Shown piece after piece: positions 45,539 through 59,281 of a stretch of 64,000 bases of DNA (position 1 is its first letter; every line of letters begins with the position of its first letter). Below the pieces are notes generated by a model that made no database searches, was not told the origin of the DNA, and saw nothing but the letters and a program-made list of their open reading frames with translations. Source of the stretch: Heterostelium album PN500 (taxonomy: Eukaryota > Evosea > Eumycetozoa > Acytosteliales > Acytosteliaceae); NCBI RefSeq assembly GCF_000004825.1, contig NW_008805086.1, positions 1 through 64,000 on the forward strand. The letters are read 5' to 3'. Position numbers and translations under genes: made by a program.

Positions 45539-48499
45539 TTATTCATCGTTTGGGTTATCTTCAGGGTATAATAATTCAACACCAGATCTTAAATCTCTAT
45601 ATTTCTGTTCACAATTCTTCTCTAATAAATCTTTCTTTGTGATAATACCTTTTAATTTGTTTACGGAATTAACTTTAAAATAAATAAAGTATTAATATAT
45701 CAAAGTTATATTTGATCAATATTAAAATATTATACAATATTTATACTATACTTACCCACCATCATGTGCCTAAGACCAATTGATCTGAAAATTGTAAATG
45801 CTTCACTAACTGCGAAATCTTCGTTCACGGTGAAAAATGTAAGGTTCATAATACCTGTGAAATCGATTTGCGTCGAGTAATCCTCTGGGTCAAATCTAAA
45901 GTCATCAAGATTCGGTAGTTTCCATGCCAATTTAGTAATGTATTGGTCGTGGGAATAGATTTGTTCGGTGTTGTAAATGTAGACATCAGAGAGACGTTCT
46001 AGGATCATTAAGAGTTGCGATCTTAAAACCAGGCCTTTCACACTTCTGTCGACAGCATTCGATACAACTGGGAAACCATTGTGAGATGTATTTCTCAATG
46101 CATTGAGAACATTGCCGAGGGTATCTTTCTCACAGAGGAAAACTGGTTTCTTGGCCATGATATGCTTACACATCAACAGTTTCATAGTTCTGTGCGGTTG
46201 GGGTTCGAGATATGGAATGTATTTCATTTGAATGAGCAAATCAAACATTGGATGAATGAAAAAGTCCGACACCCATTTGGCAACCATTACTGTTAGCATG
46301 AGAGGAAGGAGATACGGTAGTTGATTGGTTGTCTCTATCAGAATTACAGATAGCGATATCGTCAATCTTGAAACTCCAGCCATAAACGCAGCAGCTCCCA
46401 TCAGAGCATAGACACCCGGATCGATTGTATCACTATCATTGAATATCGAACGGAGGATCAATCCAACGATTCTACCATAGGCAGCACCAATGATTAACAT
46501 CGGGATTAAAGTACCGGACGATATTCCACAGCCAGCAGTGTATGCAGCGAATAGGAAATAGAAAATGCAATAGACAATTAAAACGGGGATGCCAATACGA
46601 TGAGAGTTGATTTCATACAATCCATTGGTCGACAGCAAGTTATCAATGGCATTGTCGTTAGTAGCGAAAATAACAGATGCCATTGGATTGTAATAGTCAT
46701 CGGGACATGTAAATTGTGCGAGATGTTCTTTTACTTTTTCCAGAGTGGTGTTGTAGCTCTGTCCCAAGGTGGTTCCTGGAGGTGCCTTAATAATGAGATC
46801 ATCCATTGGTTGACAAGAGAACAACATTGGCACAAAGAATTGAAGTAAAGTGGAAACTCCAATGATGATGAAAACCTCCAAAACACGGTAGGATTTTACC
46901 TTGTTGATATATTTTCTTCGAAGTTCAACGACTTTGATATTGATGAGAGTGAAAAGTGCACCGGAAGCACCTCCAATTGCACCGATCAAGAGGAAAACAA
47001 TGATCTGTACAAGACCGACATATTCACTCTGAGAAACTTTGGTTGCATCTTGAGCCATATCGAAAATGATAGTTGATACTGTTGAATTTCCAATTTTCTT
47101 TGCTGCAAAAGTGTAGGTAAACGATGCAATCAAACAGGTAAAGAATGCACGCCATGTCAATGTACTATTCCAGAAGGAACTTACTTCCTCCAACGAAAAC
47201 AAACATCCACCAAGAGGTGCAGAGAACGCTGCAGCCACACCAGCTCCAGCTCCAGTAGTAACAAAATCACGTTTATCCTTATCGTTCTTGAATGATCTTA
47301 AAAATGGTATTCTAATTCCAAATTCTTTAGATTGTGCTTGTGAGAAACTATAATTTTTTTTTTGAATTAATAAAATATAAAGAATAAAATTATTGAAATT
47401 AAAAGTTATTGATAATTACCCATTTCCAACTATCGCACCAATATGAATCATTGGTCCCTCAGCTCCAGCTTGAAGATTGGATGAAACTGCAAAAATCATC
47501 GATACCAATTTGGTTACCAATGTTTTAAATTTCAAAACATGTGGAATTCTGGTACCATTAAGATAACCTTTTACCTCTGGAATTCCAGAACCAGCCGCTG
47601 TGGGTTCAAAGTAAACTGCTAACCAACTTCCAGCTAGAGCCAATCCGGAATTCATAAAAAAATAAAGACAAAATGCAACCCAAAACTCCATATATGTAAA
47701 TGTACCACCCAAAACTAAATTGATCAATTTTATATTAATACTACTATTAAATTAAATAACAATTTGATTGGAATGCTAATTAATAACTTACAATAATTAA
47801 CAACTTGAAATTTAAATTTAGAAATCGATTTTGTAGAGATACTGGCCACGAATGCAATGAAACCAATTGCAACACCCATGAGAAAACTGATGATCCAACG
47901 TTGCCATTCGTGATCGGAACCGAGTTGTTCAAACTTTTTGTACATCTCCTTACGGTAAGATGCATTGTAGATGGTGACATAATCGAGACATTCGTATTTA
48001 GAGATATGCTTTTTATCCTGAATCCAAATGGATCTCTCGTGACTCTCTATCTTCTCGATACGCTCCTTATTGAAATTCTCTACTGCATCCACTGCTTTTA
48101 TTCCGACACCTGCGACTTGCTCCAATCCACCAATAATTGTATCTTCAATCTTTTTATTGGATTCTTTAATTTTTTCATCCTAATTCAAACAGGGTGAGTA
48201 AGATTACAACTATAATTTTGAAAATTCTATACATACAATTAAATGATTTGATTCCAATATAGTATGTTTAATAATTTTATTGGTTTTCCCCAGTGTTTTC
48301 TTGACTCTTGTAAAGATTTTATCACTTGGTTTGATCATATCTTCTGATGAAAATAAATTTTTTGGTTTCTTTTCGATAATTGGATCTCTATAAATTGGTT
48401 CCAAAATAATAGCACCTCTTTCATATTGTTCTTCTTCTTCCTCCTCCTCCTCCATATCTTCCTCCTCTTCTATCATTGGTTTATTATCATAGTCGTCTA

Positions 48500-48559
<60 letters not shown>

Positions 48560-48701
48560 CACTAAATTCAATATTTTCTAATTCTTCCTCTTCTACTTCT
48601 TCTTCTTCTTCAATGATATTATCTTCTCTATCACTATCTTCGATATTGTTTATTAGATGATCATCTTGATCATCTAAATTCTGATACTTTGAATTATTCA
48701 T
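45539..48701 (-). CDS. CLC-family chloride channel/transporter with CBS domains
   Basis: Exons (minus) 48237-48701, 47792-48179, 47420-47714, 45756-47347 and 45539-45672 join in frame to 957 aa. A long acidic and poly-Asn N-terminus precedes the channel body. Filter and gating motifs: GSGIPEVKGYLNG, GAEGPMIHIGAIVGNG (gating Glu present), AFSAPLGGCLFSLEE, and the late filter YALMGAAAFMAGVSR. CBS1 is CKHIMAKKPVFLCEKDTL and onward; CBS2 is MNLTFFTVNEDFAVSEAF through the last intron to KLKGIITKKDLLEKN. The sequence is closest in style to the ClC-6/7 branch of intracellular Cl-/H+ exchangers, which suggests a lysosomal or vacuolar site, but the branch is not settled. The ATG at 48701 was chosen over non-ATG codons upstream. 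Confidence 0.93.
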
Positions 48702-49041
48702 TATGAGCAATGAATGAATTCTCTATATTTATATATTTAACTCTGTCTCTCTTTTTATCTTGTGATTTTTCAATATTGTAAAAATATTAAAGCATAATTA
48801 TTGATAGGATCGTGACAATGAGGTATATAACTGGTTCAATTTTTAAACAATCAAATCACCAGTTGAAATCATAACCTACTAAAAAAATGTAATTTAAATT
48901 AAATTAATATTTTTAATTTTTTTTTTTCGACTCGATTGTAACTATAAAAAAATCACACAATCGCGATGATAAAACCAAAAAAATAAAAATCAAATCTCGG
49001 TAAATGCTCTTAGGAGATTAAATTAAATTGTTTTTTTTTTT
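48702..49041. other. Intergenic; no gene seen
   Basis: 340 bp of AT-rich sequence with T and A runs, holding the promoter of the CLC gene and the 3' flank of the next minus-strand gene. Confidence 0.4.
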
Positions 49042-49263
49042 TTATTTGTTTGAAAATTGTTCTAATTCTTCATTAAAGAACTTATTCAATAAAAGTGATA
49101 ATGACATATCTGTTCTCTTGGTGGAAGTAGTCACGTGTTGTTCTATCATCTTTAAAATATCTTTGTTTTGTGTTGACTTTGATCCACTTTGTAGAATATC
49201 TAAATGATATCCTTGGTTTAACAATAAACTGAATTCTTCTAACATTTCGATATCTATTGTTAA

Positions 49264-49296
<33 letters not shown>

Positions 49297-51764
49297 TTTA
49301 TTAGAATATTGCGATATTATTAATTTGTTAAATGTAAATACTTACTAACAATAAATTTAAAGAATCTTGGAAAGAAGAAACCTTTTTGTAAATCTTTCTT
49401 TGAGATGTTAGAGAGTGGCAATCCGTCGTCGTCATCGTCAAACACCAGTGTCTTGGTGTTTGTGGTCTGTCCTTGTGGTGTCTTGACTCCACTCTTTTGA
49501 ATCTCATGAACGATCTTTTGGAATCGAGGTTTGTAGTAGTCCCAGTAGCATTGGAAGAGTACTGTCATCTCACCTACCATACCGAGACGCTCATAGCATG
49601 CAGCCAATGAGTCAATACACCAAAAAGTGATTTCCTCTAGTGAGTACACCGTGAAGAATGGCTTGATTGTTCGAAGTGGATGACGTGTAGGTGGATGCAT
49701 CTGGTCAGCGAGTGGAATGGAAATGAGAATCTCCAAAAGATAGACGATCGAATTCTCAATCTCTGAGTGATTGGTCATTGCAATATGAAGAAACAATCGA
49801 TTCACCCATAGATCTTCTGTTGGATCGAAACTAATCAAATGGTTTCCTCTAACGGGAATCAATGTTTTGAATTTAGTTTCCGTCGACAACTGTTGTTTAA
49901 TTTGTTTATAGAATGTCAAAGCAGATGAATATGATTCCTAAAGAAAGAAAAGTATACTTTGTTAATTATATATATATAATGTTGTCAAAATAAAGTATAA
50001 TATATAGTTACATAAAAGTAATGACAATCAGCTAAACTTGTATTGATCCAATAGAATACAGGAGAATTCCATGTCATTGATAGCTCTTTGAATCTATCAT
50101 TCCATGGTTCTTGATTGAGATCACTGTAGCAATCCATGCAAAGAGTCAAGTATCTAATGGCTTCTGAGAGATTCTTGTCGTAGAAAGTGTTGTTGACGTC
50201 TTTAAAGTTCTCATCGGCATTAGAGTAGATCAAAACTTGATGTGTTATCATGTAGAGTGAGTTGTTATTGCTGCTATTGATGTCGAACGTAAGAGTATTA
50301 TCACCGGTAGCCACAGCTGTAGAACTGCTACTACTATTATTACTGTTACTGTTACTGTTGGTGGTGGTGGTAGTGGTAGTCGACTTTGATATTGAAGATG
50401 ATCCACTCACCAAGAACTTAAAGTAACGCCATGCACAAAGATAGAATAGACTGGTTAATAGGTAGATACCGAGTTCTATCTCGTAGTCGTAGAGGTCATC
50501 GCTGTCGTCTTCTTCATCTTCTTCCTCTTCCTGTTGGTGACGATCAAAGTAATCGTTACGCAGCTTCTCGACACTGTTTAACAAGTCGACAGACAATCGA
50601 GGTCGCGACGACCGATCACTATTTGCCAACTCCTGTAGGAATCTCTGTATACCCAGAATGACATCATAAGAAATGACAGGTCTTGTCACAGTGTAGCGCC
50701 AACACAACTCCACCAACTCTGATCTCTTTACCCCTTGTTGCTCTAAGAACTTCTTGTCCACCTTGAACACCTCTGGTACACAGAAATTATTGATCAACTT
50801 TAAGATTGTATCCGTCAACTTTGAATTATCTTTATATTGATCTCTTAACTTTAATATTGTTTTAACTCCACCAACCTATAATAATATGATTAAATACAAT
50901 ACATTAATATGTTATGTTATGTTGTTGTTGTTAACAGTTACTACTTACCCATAGATCATTTGATTTTATATAATTATTTGATCTCATTAGTATGTACAAA
51001 AGGAGGGAGTAGTTACTTTGTTGTATCGATTCTAAAGATTTACAACACCAACAAAGTATATCTAGATAGCTATCGTTACTCGCTGTTGCTGTTGCTGTTT
51101 GTTGATTCTTTAATGGGTTGAAATATTGTATTGAATCCTCGATGGTTTTAAAGAGATCGATGTGTCCATGTCGATTGTTGTTCCTCTCTAGATAGACAAG
51201 TAACTGATTCAAATTGATAAATGAAACATCTTTTAGCTCTCTATAGAATTCCAACTGTTCTATATCATTAGATAACAGATGTAATAGATAATATCTCATG
51301 AAATCAACATAATATTCATTGTTAAATCTATAGATTATAATTATAATTAGTTTGTAAACTATATAATATAATAGTTAAAACTTACAATTTCCAAAATAAT
51401 ACTATAGAAGTATTATAATCTTTTAATAATATAGATATAAAGTAATGATGTATCTTTTAATATATAGATTTAATGTTAGTCGTAAATGTGCTTTTTTGAT
51501 GATAATTATGATAATAATAATTAATAATAATAATAATAATAAGTTAGTTACCAGTATTTCATTGTTATCTTTGAATAATGACGATGCAATAAGACACTGT
51601 GTCTGTGCTTCAGAGAGATTGAATTGATTTGGTCGGTATTGTACTCTTAGAGAAGTCAGTGAAGACTTTGATGTAATCGGTGATGTTATATATGATAGTT
51701 TAATTCTCTCTATCACTGATTCTACAGTTATTTGATCTACTACATTATATTCTACTTCCATCAT
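49042..51764 (-). CDS. Multi-exon gene for a probable helical-repeat protein, function unknown
   Basis: Exons (minus): 51552-51764, a 16-nt exon 51386-51401, 50949-51327, 50012-50875, 49346-49937 and 49042-49253. All joins fit except at the 16-nt exon, where one base is missing for frame, so that exon boundary or the sequence is wrong. The protein (about 755 aa) is alpha-helical with TPR-like stretches (PVFYWINTSLADCHYFY spliced to ESYSSALTFYKQIKQQ; FWCIDSLAACYERLGMVGEM) and a Ser/Thr/Asn low-complexity insert near the middle. I thought of Integrator complex subunits (Ints8, Ints10), which have this character, but no specific match could be confirmed from memory. Function is left open. Confidence 0.7.
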
Positions 51765-51966
51765 TCATTCATTCATATACAATCTACAAATACAACATCA
51801 AAATCAACTGTTATTTTTTTCTTGAAAATTAAAATTATTGTTGTTCGGAATTGAGAAATTGTACAAAATAAAACTGATCGATCAAAACAAATATTTAATT
51901 ATAAACAACTCAGATTTAAATGATAAAATAATAATAATGTTCAATATTAGATAGATTCTATCAATC

Positions 51967-53419
51967 TTGGCATTGTTAGTTGTATTATCAAGTGCAAGAT
52001 ATCTATCAAGAAGAAAAGCTTGTTCATTATCAAGCAGTGTGGCACAATGTCAAAATGGTGTTTGTCCATCGATTGTTGCTTGTATCCAAGAATATGAAAA
52101 ATCATACTTCAATATCGTCGTTATTGTCCCAGATGGTAATCACTTTTGCAATCAAACAGAATCTCATACACTTAACTATGATTTAAATATCGAAATACAA
52201 CCAAAGCGTCGAACATCTACTCCAACTTTTACTTGTCAAGTAAGTTTATCAATGTATTAACAAAACAAATATTGTTTTTTATTTCTTTCTAATCTATAAT
52301 CTATATAATTTATTTAGGGGTAAAACATCATTCTTGAGATTGCAAACTTCGTACGTTTTTACAATGATGATTTCAAATATTATCATTGAAGCCACTGAAA
52401 CTGTTGAGAATCGTGGAAGTTTAATTTGCATTGATTCACCATTTCACTTATACTCGTACGAAAAAAACAACATATTGATAATGAACAATGTCGTAATGAA
52501 CAATGCTCATTCAACTCTAAATTATGAAGCAGAGGAAGCTGGTTCAATCACCCTTAATGCTGTCGATTTAATAATGAATGATTGCACCATTACCAACTCA
52601 AAATCAAGTGGAAACTACTCTTCCGGTAGGTATCATTTAATTTTAATAACCAACTCTCTTGAATTTCAATTATAAACTACTAATTATTTTTTATTCATTC
52701 CCATTCCACATAATATTATGGCTTCTGTAATGAAAATCTTTTCCAATCAGCTAGCTATTAATAACTCAACCATTACCAATTCTCATAGTTCTCATAATAA
52801 TCATGACGGCTATGGTATCAGTTTTAGTGGATACGGTCTCAAAATCTACAACTCTATCTTTGATGGAAACTATGCCGAATCAAATTTCATCTCTGCATCT
52901 GCTAAAAGCTCAGTTTATGTACAATCAAACAAATTCACAAACAACAAATCACAATATGGAAATTGTTTTAGTATCGATTCTCCTAAATCTATCGAGTTTG
53001 ATTCCAATGTTTTTGATAACAATATCGGTCACTTTGCATCTGCTTTGGTAAGTTAGATAACAGAAAAACAGAAAGAAATCTTTTAATCTTATTAACTCTT
53101 TCTTTCTTTTAATAAGAGTGTTTATACACATTATAACTACCTCCGCGACGCATACTACGGCTATTATTTCACCAACAATAACTTTACAAACAACGTTGCC
53201 TCAAAGACTACATTGGTAAATATATTGATATTTTTAAAACAGCATTATTAGAAATATTCTAAACTAAACAAACATAATAATGATAAAGTATATTGCAACC
53301 CAAGGTATTTATGTTCTATCTGGATCGATTTTTCAAAACAATGTTGCATTTGAAGCAGCTGATATCTATTTTCACAAACAAAGAATCACTTTACTTGGTG
53401 GTACCTTTATCAATTCATC
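51967..53419 (+). pseudogene. Broken beta-helix-type secreted protein gene
   Basis: Exon-like blocks 51967-52239, 52318-52625, 52718-53047, 53117-53215 and 53289-53419 encode SARYLSRRKACSLSSSVAQC, NGVCPSIVACIQEYEKSY, then long Asn/Ser-rich beta-helix ladders (NNSTITNSHSSHNNH, NKFTNNKSQYGNCF, FDNNIGHFASAL). This is typical of a large dictyostelid family of secreted pectin-lyase-like proteins. Defects: no ATG before 51967 (TAG lies 15 bp upstream, and the signal peptide is cut), a frame mismatch across the first intron, no AG acceptor before the third block (ATTATGG where ATTATAG is expected), and no continuation after 53419. It is therefore scored as a decayed copy; an unusual splice pattern is the alternative. 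Confidence 0.65.
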
Positions 53420-53633
53420 GTAAGTAATAGTGGAATTATAAATAAATTGCTACTATATTATTACCACTTCAAAAATCAAGTTTAATTTAGTTTATTAAGT
53501 TCAAATAATAATAATAATAATAATTAAAAAATTACAAAATAAAATTAAATAAATAATTTTTAGTTTTTTTTTATTATTATTTTAGTTGTTTAAGTGAAAA
53601 AGAATAACTATTTGTTTGTGTGTATATATGATT

Positions 53634-55361
53634 CTAGAACAATGATTTATAACAATTTTTACAGTAGGGTTGTTTGTTTTTAAAGTGCGAGTCGGAAGGG
53701 TTGTGAATGGTATGTTTACAGTAGGCACATTTGAAATGATCGTGATGCCATTTTTTGTTTTCAAATGAGTAGTATGGCAAGTCGCCCAATGGCTTCTCAC
53801 AGCCCTGACAAATGAGATCTTCAATCTCCAAAGCATAGTGATCTTTGCAATAGACTTTACCCTTGTGCACGAAATTGATCATCAGTGATTTCTGACATTT
53901 GTGGCAATTGCTCTCCTTGAAGGTCTTGTCGTGATCCTCCTTGCAGTAGAGCTTACCGTCACGCTCAACATATGGAATCTCCTCGAGACCTATCAGATGC
54001 TTTCCACACTGGCAACAGAGTAAATGGTGTGAATGCCACTGCTGACCAACTGCCTCGATCGATGTCTGGCCACTGGTGATTGGTTCTTTGCAAAGTCCAC
54101 ACTTGACCAAATTCACTGCGAAACTCGAGAACATCTTGTCGAATTCACTCAATACATCTTTAGTCTCGACACGTTTCAGTGCTGGACGACCTGGCGACAG
54201 TACTTTGCTTGGGGTGGTTGGCGCGCTACTCATTTGTGACAACTCTGACAAGTCGGTATCTATACTATTAATATTATTATTGTTGTGATTATGATTGATG
54301 GAAAGAGTTGGAACTACAACAGAGTTTTCTGTTGGTTTTTGTTCTTCTACTACTTCTTCTTTGGATGAAGGTGTGGCAACTGTTGTTTTGGAAGCGGTTG
54401 TAACAGCGCTGCTGCTGTCGTCTAAATTGGAATTGGTATCTGATGATTCTGAAATGTCTTTGGATGAAGAAGTGTTTGCGCCATTCATTAGCTTTGGCTC
54501 TGGTGATGCTGCGGATTTTACTGGGGTGGAACTTGGTGTGGTTGTGGTCGATGCCGACGATGCCGACGATGATGCTGTGAGATGCTTGTGATTCTCTTTG
54601 ATGTTGTTGATCCACTTGGTGCGATCCTCTTCGTTCTCCGCTTGCAGTAGCAACACTGGATATGCTGGATGTGACAATTTAATACAGAAAGGTAGCGAAT
54701 TGTCTGCTTCGACAGACCAGCCTGGAATCGATTGTTTTCCTTTCAACTTGGATTCTGGACCTTCGTAGTAGTAGAGAACCATGTCCTTGAGTACACACCA
54801 ACGTTTCTTCCAACCCTTACGCAATCCACTGGTCGATTGTTTCTTTAGCCATCCCGAGAAATCAGAGATACCGGCTAGCTGCAATGCATCGGGTTTGAAT
54901 GCGATCGACTTGGAACGTCCACGAACTGCCTCGACTTGCTCCGGTTCCTTCTGAATGGCGCAACACACCTGGAGTGTGGCAACCCAATCTTTCAACTCGT
55001 CGTCGGTCTCTGTCGAGAACCAATACATGATAGAGTCATCGAATTGATGGCTAATCTTGAAGCAATTGGCTTTTCCAGTTGGTCCCTTGACAGCGGTAGT
55101 AATAACACCACATCTTGCCAATGGAATGAAATGTAAAATCTTTGAATCTTCAACTTTCTAAAAATATCAAATCAAACTGTAATTAGTTTATCTATATCGC
55201 TCCAAAAAAAAAAAACGAATCCAATTATTATTATGACCTACAGTTGTTTTATTTTCATAAATATATAAAATTCTATCTTTAAGGCTACACTGTTTTTTCT
55301 TCCAGGCTTTGCCATCAGCTGACAAGATTGCTATATTGCCATCCTTTGATTTATTTTCCAT
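53634..55361 (-). CDS. PH-PH-LIM domain protein (547 aa)
   Basis: Exons 55242-55361 and 53634-55157 (minus) join in frame. The first PH domain (residues ~8-110) begins GNIAILSADGKAWKKKQCSL and crosses the intron to KVEDSKILHFIPLARCGVIT. A second PH domain (~140-240) carries FSGWLKKQSTSGLRKGWKKR and PVLLLQAENEEDRTKWI. A Ser/Thr/Asn-rich linker precedes three zinc fingers: LIM 1 from residue ~393 (CGLC...WH..LLCCQC...LYC), a half-LIM from ~458 (CHKC...YC) and a final LIM from ~490 (CQGC...WH..HFKCAYC...YCKNC). Such proteins link phosphoinositides at the plasma membrane to actin. A short symbol could not be assigned with confidence. Confidence 0.92.
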
Positions 55362-55495
55362 TTTTCTTTTCTATTTTTATCAATAATTCTAATTTACTAT
55401 TTTATGTTTGTAAATATTTAGAAATTAATAATTAATTAATCAATAATAATTTAAAAAAGGAAATGAATAAAAATGGAAAAAGTGGAATTGAAAAC

Positions 55496-55532
<37 letters not shown>

Positions 55533-56667
55533 ATTAATTCAATGAGATATGATTGATTTTTGATTGTTGTTGTAAAGTAATTATTATTTAGAGTGTATTC
55601 ACTAAAATTGGTAAAAGAATGATTGGTGATAAGTGATTAAAATTGATTTATAATTAAATTCTAATCTATTGATTTTGATGATCTAACCGAAATTTAACAA
55701 TCAAACAAATAAATAAAATAAATAAATAAATAGAAATAATAAAGTTGATATATATGTAATTTAAAAATAACAAAAAAAATGGAAGGAGAAATCACAAACA
55801 CATTAAAGCCTATCCATCAAACCAATAACCATCAAACCAATAAACCATTAAACAATTAAACAACAAAAACAAGTTTTAAAATATAAATAAATCAATGAGT
55901 TAAAAATGCACACACACATGTGATTATAGATGTAAAATCAACAACAACAACATATATATGTGATTACACACATATGCAGTATGTTGTTTTTTTTTGTTTT
56001 GGTGAGATTTGTGGTTTTATTGATTATTTGGGTATGATTTTTTTGTGATTGTATTTAATATTGATGGATGATCGTATTTTTTCGTGTGATTAATAGTTTA
56101 AGTTTGATTGTTGTTATATGGGGGTGATAAGTGTGTTATTTTATTTTATTTTTTGCTACATATCTATATCTTTATTTAGAACAAACAAATAAATTGAATT
56201 TTAAACAAAAATAAATAATTAATTCTTTAAAAAAAAAAACCTTTTTAGTTTTTTAATTATTCAACTATCTTTCTCTCTCTCTCTCTCTAAAAACGGCTTA
56301 CCTTTATCTTTTTGATGATGATTGAAATAAATTTAAACTAACTATAATAGATAGATTAATGAACTATTTGTTTGATCAACTATTAACCAAAAAGGTAAAA
56401 ATAAATACAACTTTTGTAAGCAAAATAAAAAATTAAGATAAAAAAAATTATTTTTAAACTAAATGATTAAAAATCATAGAATTGATTTTTTTACATGCAG
56501 ATAAATCATATGACAACGAGATTCAGAAAAAAACATTAAAATTAACTTCAAGTTAATCCCACCACAATTCATTCAATGAATGGATTGACATTGGGTTTTT
56601 TTTGCAAGAAAAAGATCATTTTTTTTATTTTTTTGATGTTTGCGCAAAATTACCACCACACAAACAT
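55362..56667. other. Intergenic with (GAT)n microsatellite; no gene seen
   Basis: 1.3 kb of AT-rich DNA. A (GAT)n tract of about 12 units sits at 55496-55532, a (TC)n stretch at about 56270-56288, and short A runs are frequent. No convincing reading frame on either strand. Confidence 0.5.
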
Positions 56668-57161
56668 CTACAAAGCATCTAATATATCTTTCAATTCGGT
56701 AAGAATTGATTGATGTGTTTGTGGGCTTTTTTGTTGTGTGTGGTCTGATATTGGTGTGGAATCGTCAAGTTGTTGAAGAACACCTTTGATTTTCAACTTG
56801 TAGTGCGACAGTCTGGACCAACTGGACTTGAATATCTCCAACAGTGCTTCCAATATGTATTGTGTGAGGTCTTTTTCAAAAATAATATCGCTTAGCAATG
56901 TTGGCAATAATGTCTAAATAAATATTTGTTTTTTTTTTTTTTTTGAATATTATTTCAAATAAAAAAAAGTTAATTATAAATATTTAAATATCTTTTGTTT
57001 TTTTCTTGTGTTTCTCTTTTTGTGTTTTGTTGTTTGTTGTTGGGTGATGCGTTGGAGTTGATTTAATTCAAATCGAATTAATTTAATTTAATCAATTCTA
57101 ATTTGAACCATCGAAAAGATATCAATCCAACCCATCAACAAAGGAACCGTCCAAAACATAA

Positions 57162-57196
<35 letters not shown>

Positions 57197-58995
57197 GTTT
57201 AGTTTAATTTAAAAATAAACAAAACAAACTTACCTTGAAACAAATAGTAATATAAATACCCATCCTTTGAAATAAAACTTTGGAGTGACTGAGTAAGCAC
57301 TTCTTCTTGATCATCAGATTGGTTTGTACTGATTTGTGTTGTGTGTTGGCTAAAGTTTGGATGATTAGATTTACAATATGTATGTACGGTTCCAATTCAT
57401 ATTGATTTTTAATAGAGTTGTTGTTAAACTTTGTGGTTGTTGTTGTTGTAGGTTCCAAAAACAATGAATGTACAATTAAACTGTTATCTATAGGATATGT
57501 CAGATATAACAATCTAAACAAAAGATGACATCCAATTTCAATCACCATTTGATTTTCCTCTTCTGTTTGTACAAGTTGTAATATTTTCTATATTGTTATC
57601 AGGGAATAACTTGAAGTTAGCAACAACTACTTATTTATACAAATTTAATTAACTTACATCATATATACTATTTTGGTTTGATAATATCAATGTTTTAATT
57701 TGTTGATCGTTCAGTTGATTCAAAGTATAATCTAATATTCTACATGCATGTAGTTTAAGTGATTTATCTGAGCAATGTATCAGATTGATTATGATATTGG
57801 GAATATGTGGATTAAAAAGTTCTAAGAGTTGTGCTGTTTCATATTTCTTTTGTTATAAATTATAAGGGTATTAGTACTAAAAAGATATATATAACTATTA
57901 ATATATATTGTTATGCATACACTTGTTAATGATACTATAGTTGTAAACGATTGAATAACAACGATATTGTATAACCATTTACTTTCATTGTCGGCTGAGA
58001 GTGTCAATAACAGCTGTTTCAATATAAGATTCTTCTTTTGACTGAGAATTTCAATGAGTGACGATGTATCGGTCAGTTGTAGTAGTCTATCTAACAATCG
58101 TTTGGCGATAGAATCGATTGTTTTGTTTGTCCAATAAAGTCTTTTTGTTGAAAATGATTCAATATCTATGTTGTTGTTGTTGTTGTTGTTGTTGTCATTA
58201 TTATTGATATTATAACTACCAATATACTGTAATAGAATCGGTAGGAGTTTATCACCTATCAGTATCGACCAATGATATTTCTTTGTAACTAAATAGCTAT
58301 CACTCATCATCAATGTCGATAGTGCATCGATAAGCAATTCATTTGAATTGACCAATTGCTTTGATTTTGTTATTAACTCTTCATATTCATCACCATTGTA
58401 TATTCCTTTATTATTATTATTTATAGTTTAATAAGCTAATTACTTAATATTGATACATATATATATTTAGTTAATTTTTAATTGAAACGTACTTTGTTGT
58501 TCTATTTCGCATATGAATGAAGGAACATTCAATAAAGTGATAAAACAATCTATGGATTGAGTGTATATTTCTAAAGATCTGTGGAAATCATCGTCATTCT
58601 CTTTCAAACTATTGAATGAATCAATACTACTAATGACACCTTTCAATAATATATTGTAAACAGATAGTAATTTGATATACTAAAATATAAAATTAGATAA
58701 TTAATTGTTATCATACAAAGCGATGTAATATACATACTTTAAATGATTCGAAATTATTTACAACTATTGATTTTAAAAGATCTAAATAAACATTGAATAC
58801 CAATATATGATTCTGTTTACCAAAGTATTCCAATGCTTTAATTAGCTGACCATATAGCTGATCATTATCTTTATATTTCAGATACAAGTAGACAAGTTGA
58901 TTATCAATATAGATCTTACAGTCCTCTAATGTTTGAAATAAAGATTGACTATATATTTGTTGTAGATCTACATTATCAGTATTCTGTTCTGACAT
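56668..58995 (-). CDS. Unrecognised alpha-helical (ARM/HEAT-like) protein, 6 exons
   Basis: Exons (minus) 58738-58995, 58493-58679, 57923-58405, 57658-57833, 57234-57587 and 56668-56913 join in frame to 567 aa, every junction being GT-AG. The protein is rich in Leu/Ile helices with ARM/HEAT character (for example IIINLIHCSDKSLKLHACRI, LLPTLLSDIIFEKDLTQYI, SLIEILSQKKNLILKQLLLT). There are Asn-rich stretches in exon 3 and Gln/Thr-rich sequence near the end. No catalytic motif was seen. I recognise no family. Confidence 0.75.
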
Positions 58996-59281
58996 ATCTG
59001 CATTAAATTACTTAACTAATCTTCAAATCAATTTGAAAGATGACAACCACTTTAAATCTCTTTTTTTTTTTTTTTTCACACAAAAGGAAATATTAACACA
59101 CAAAAAGTTGTGACTTTTTAATTTTGTTGTTGAAAGTTCATTGTTGTCATATCATGTGATCACATGTTAAACTTATATATAAATCAAATAAATTTGCTAA
59201 AGAATCGATTCTAATTTTGTAAAGATTTGATTAATTTAAAGTTTTCGATTGTTTTTTTTTTTAATTTGTATAATTTATAAT

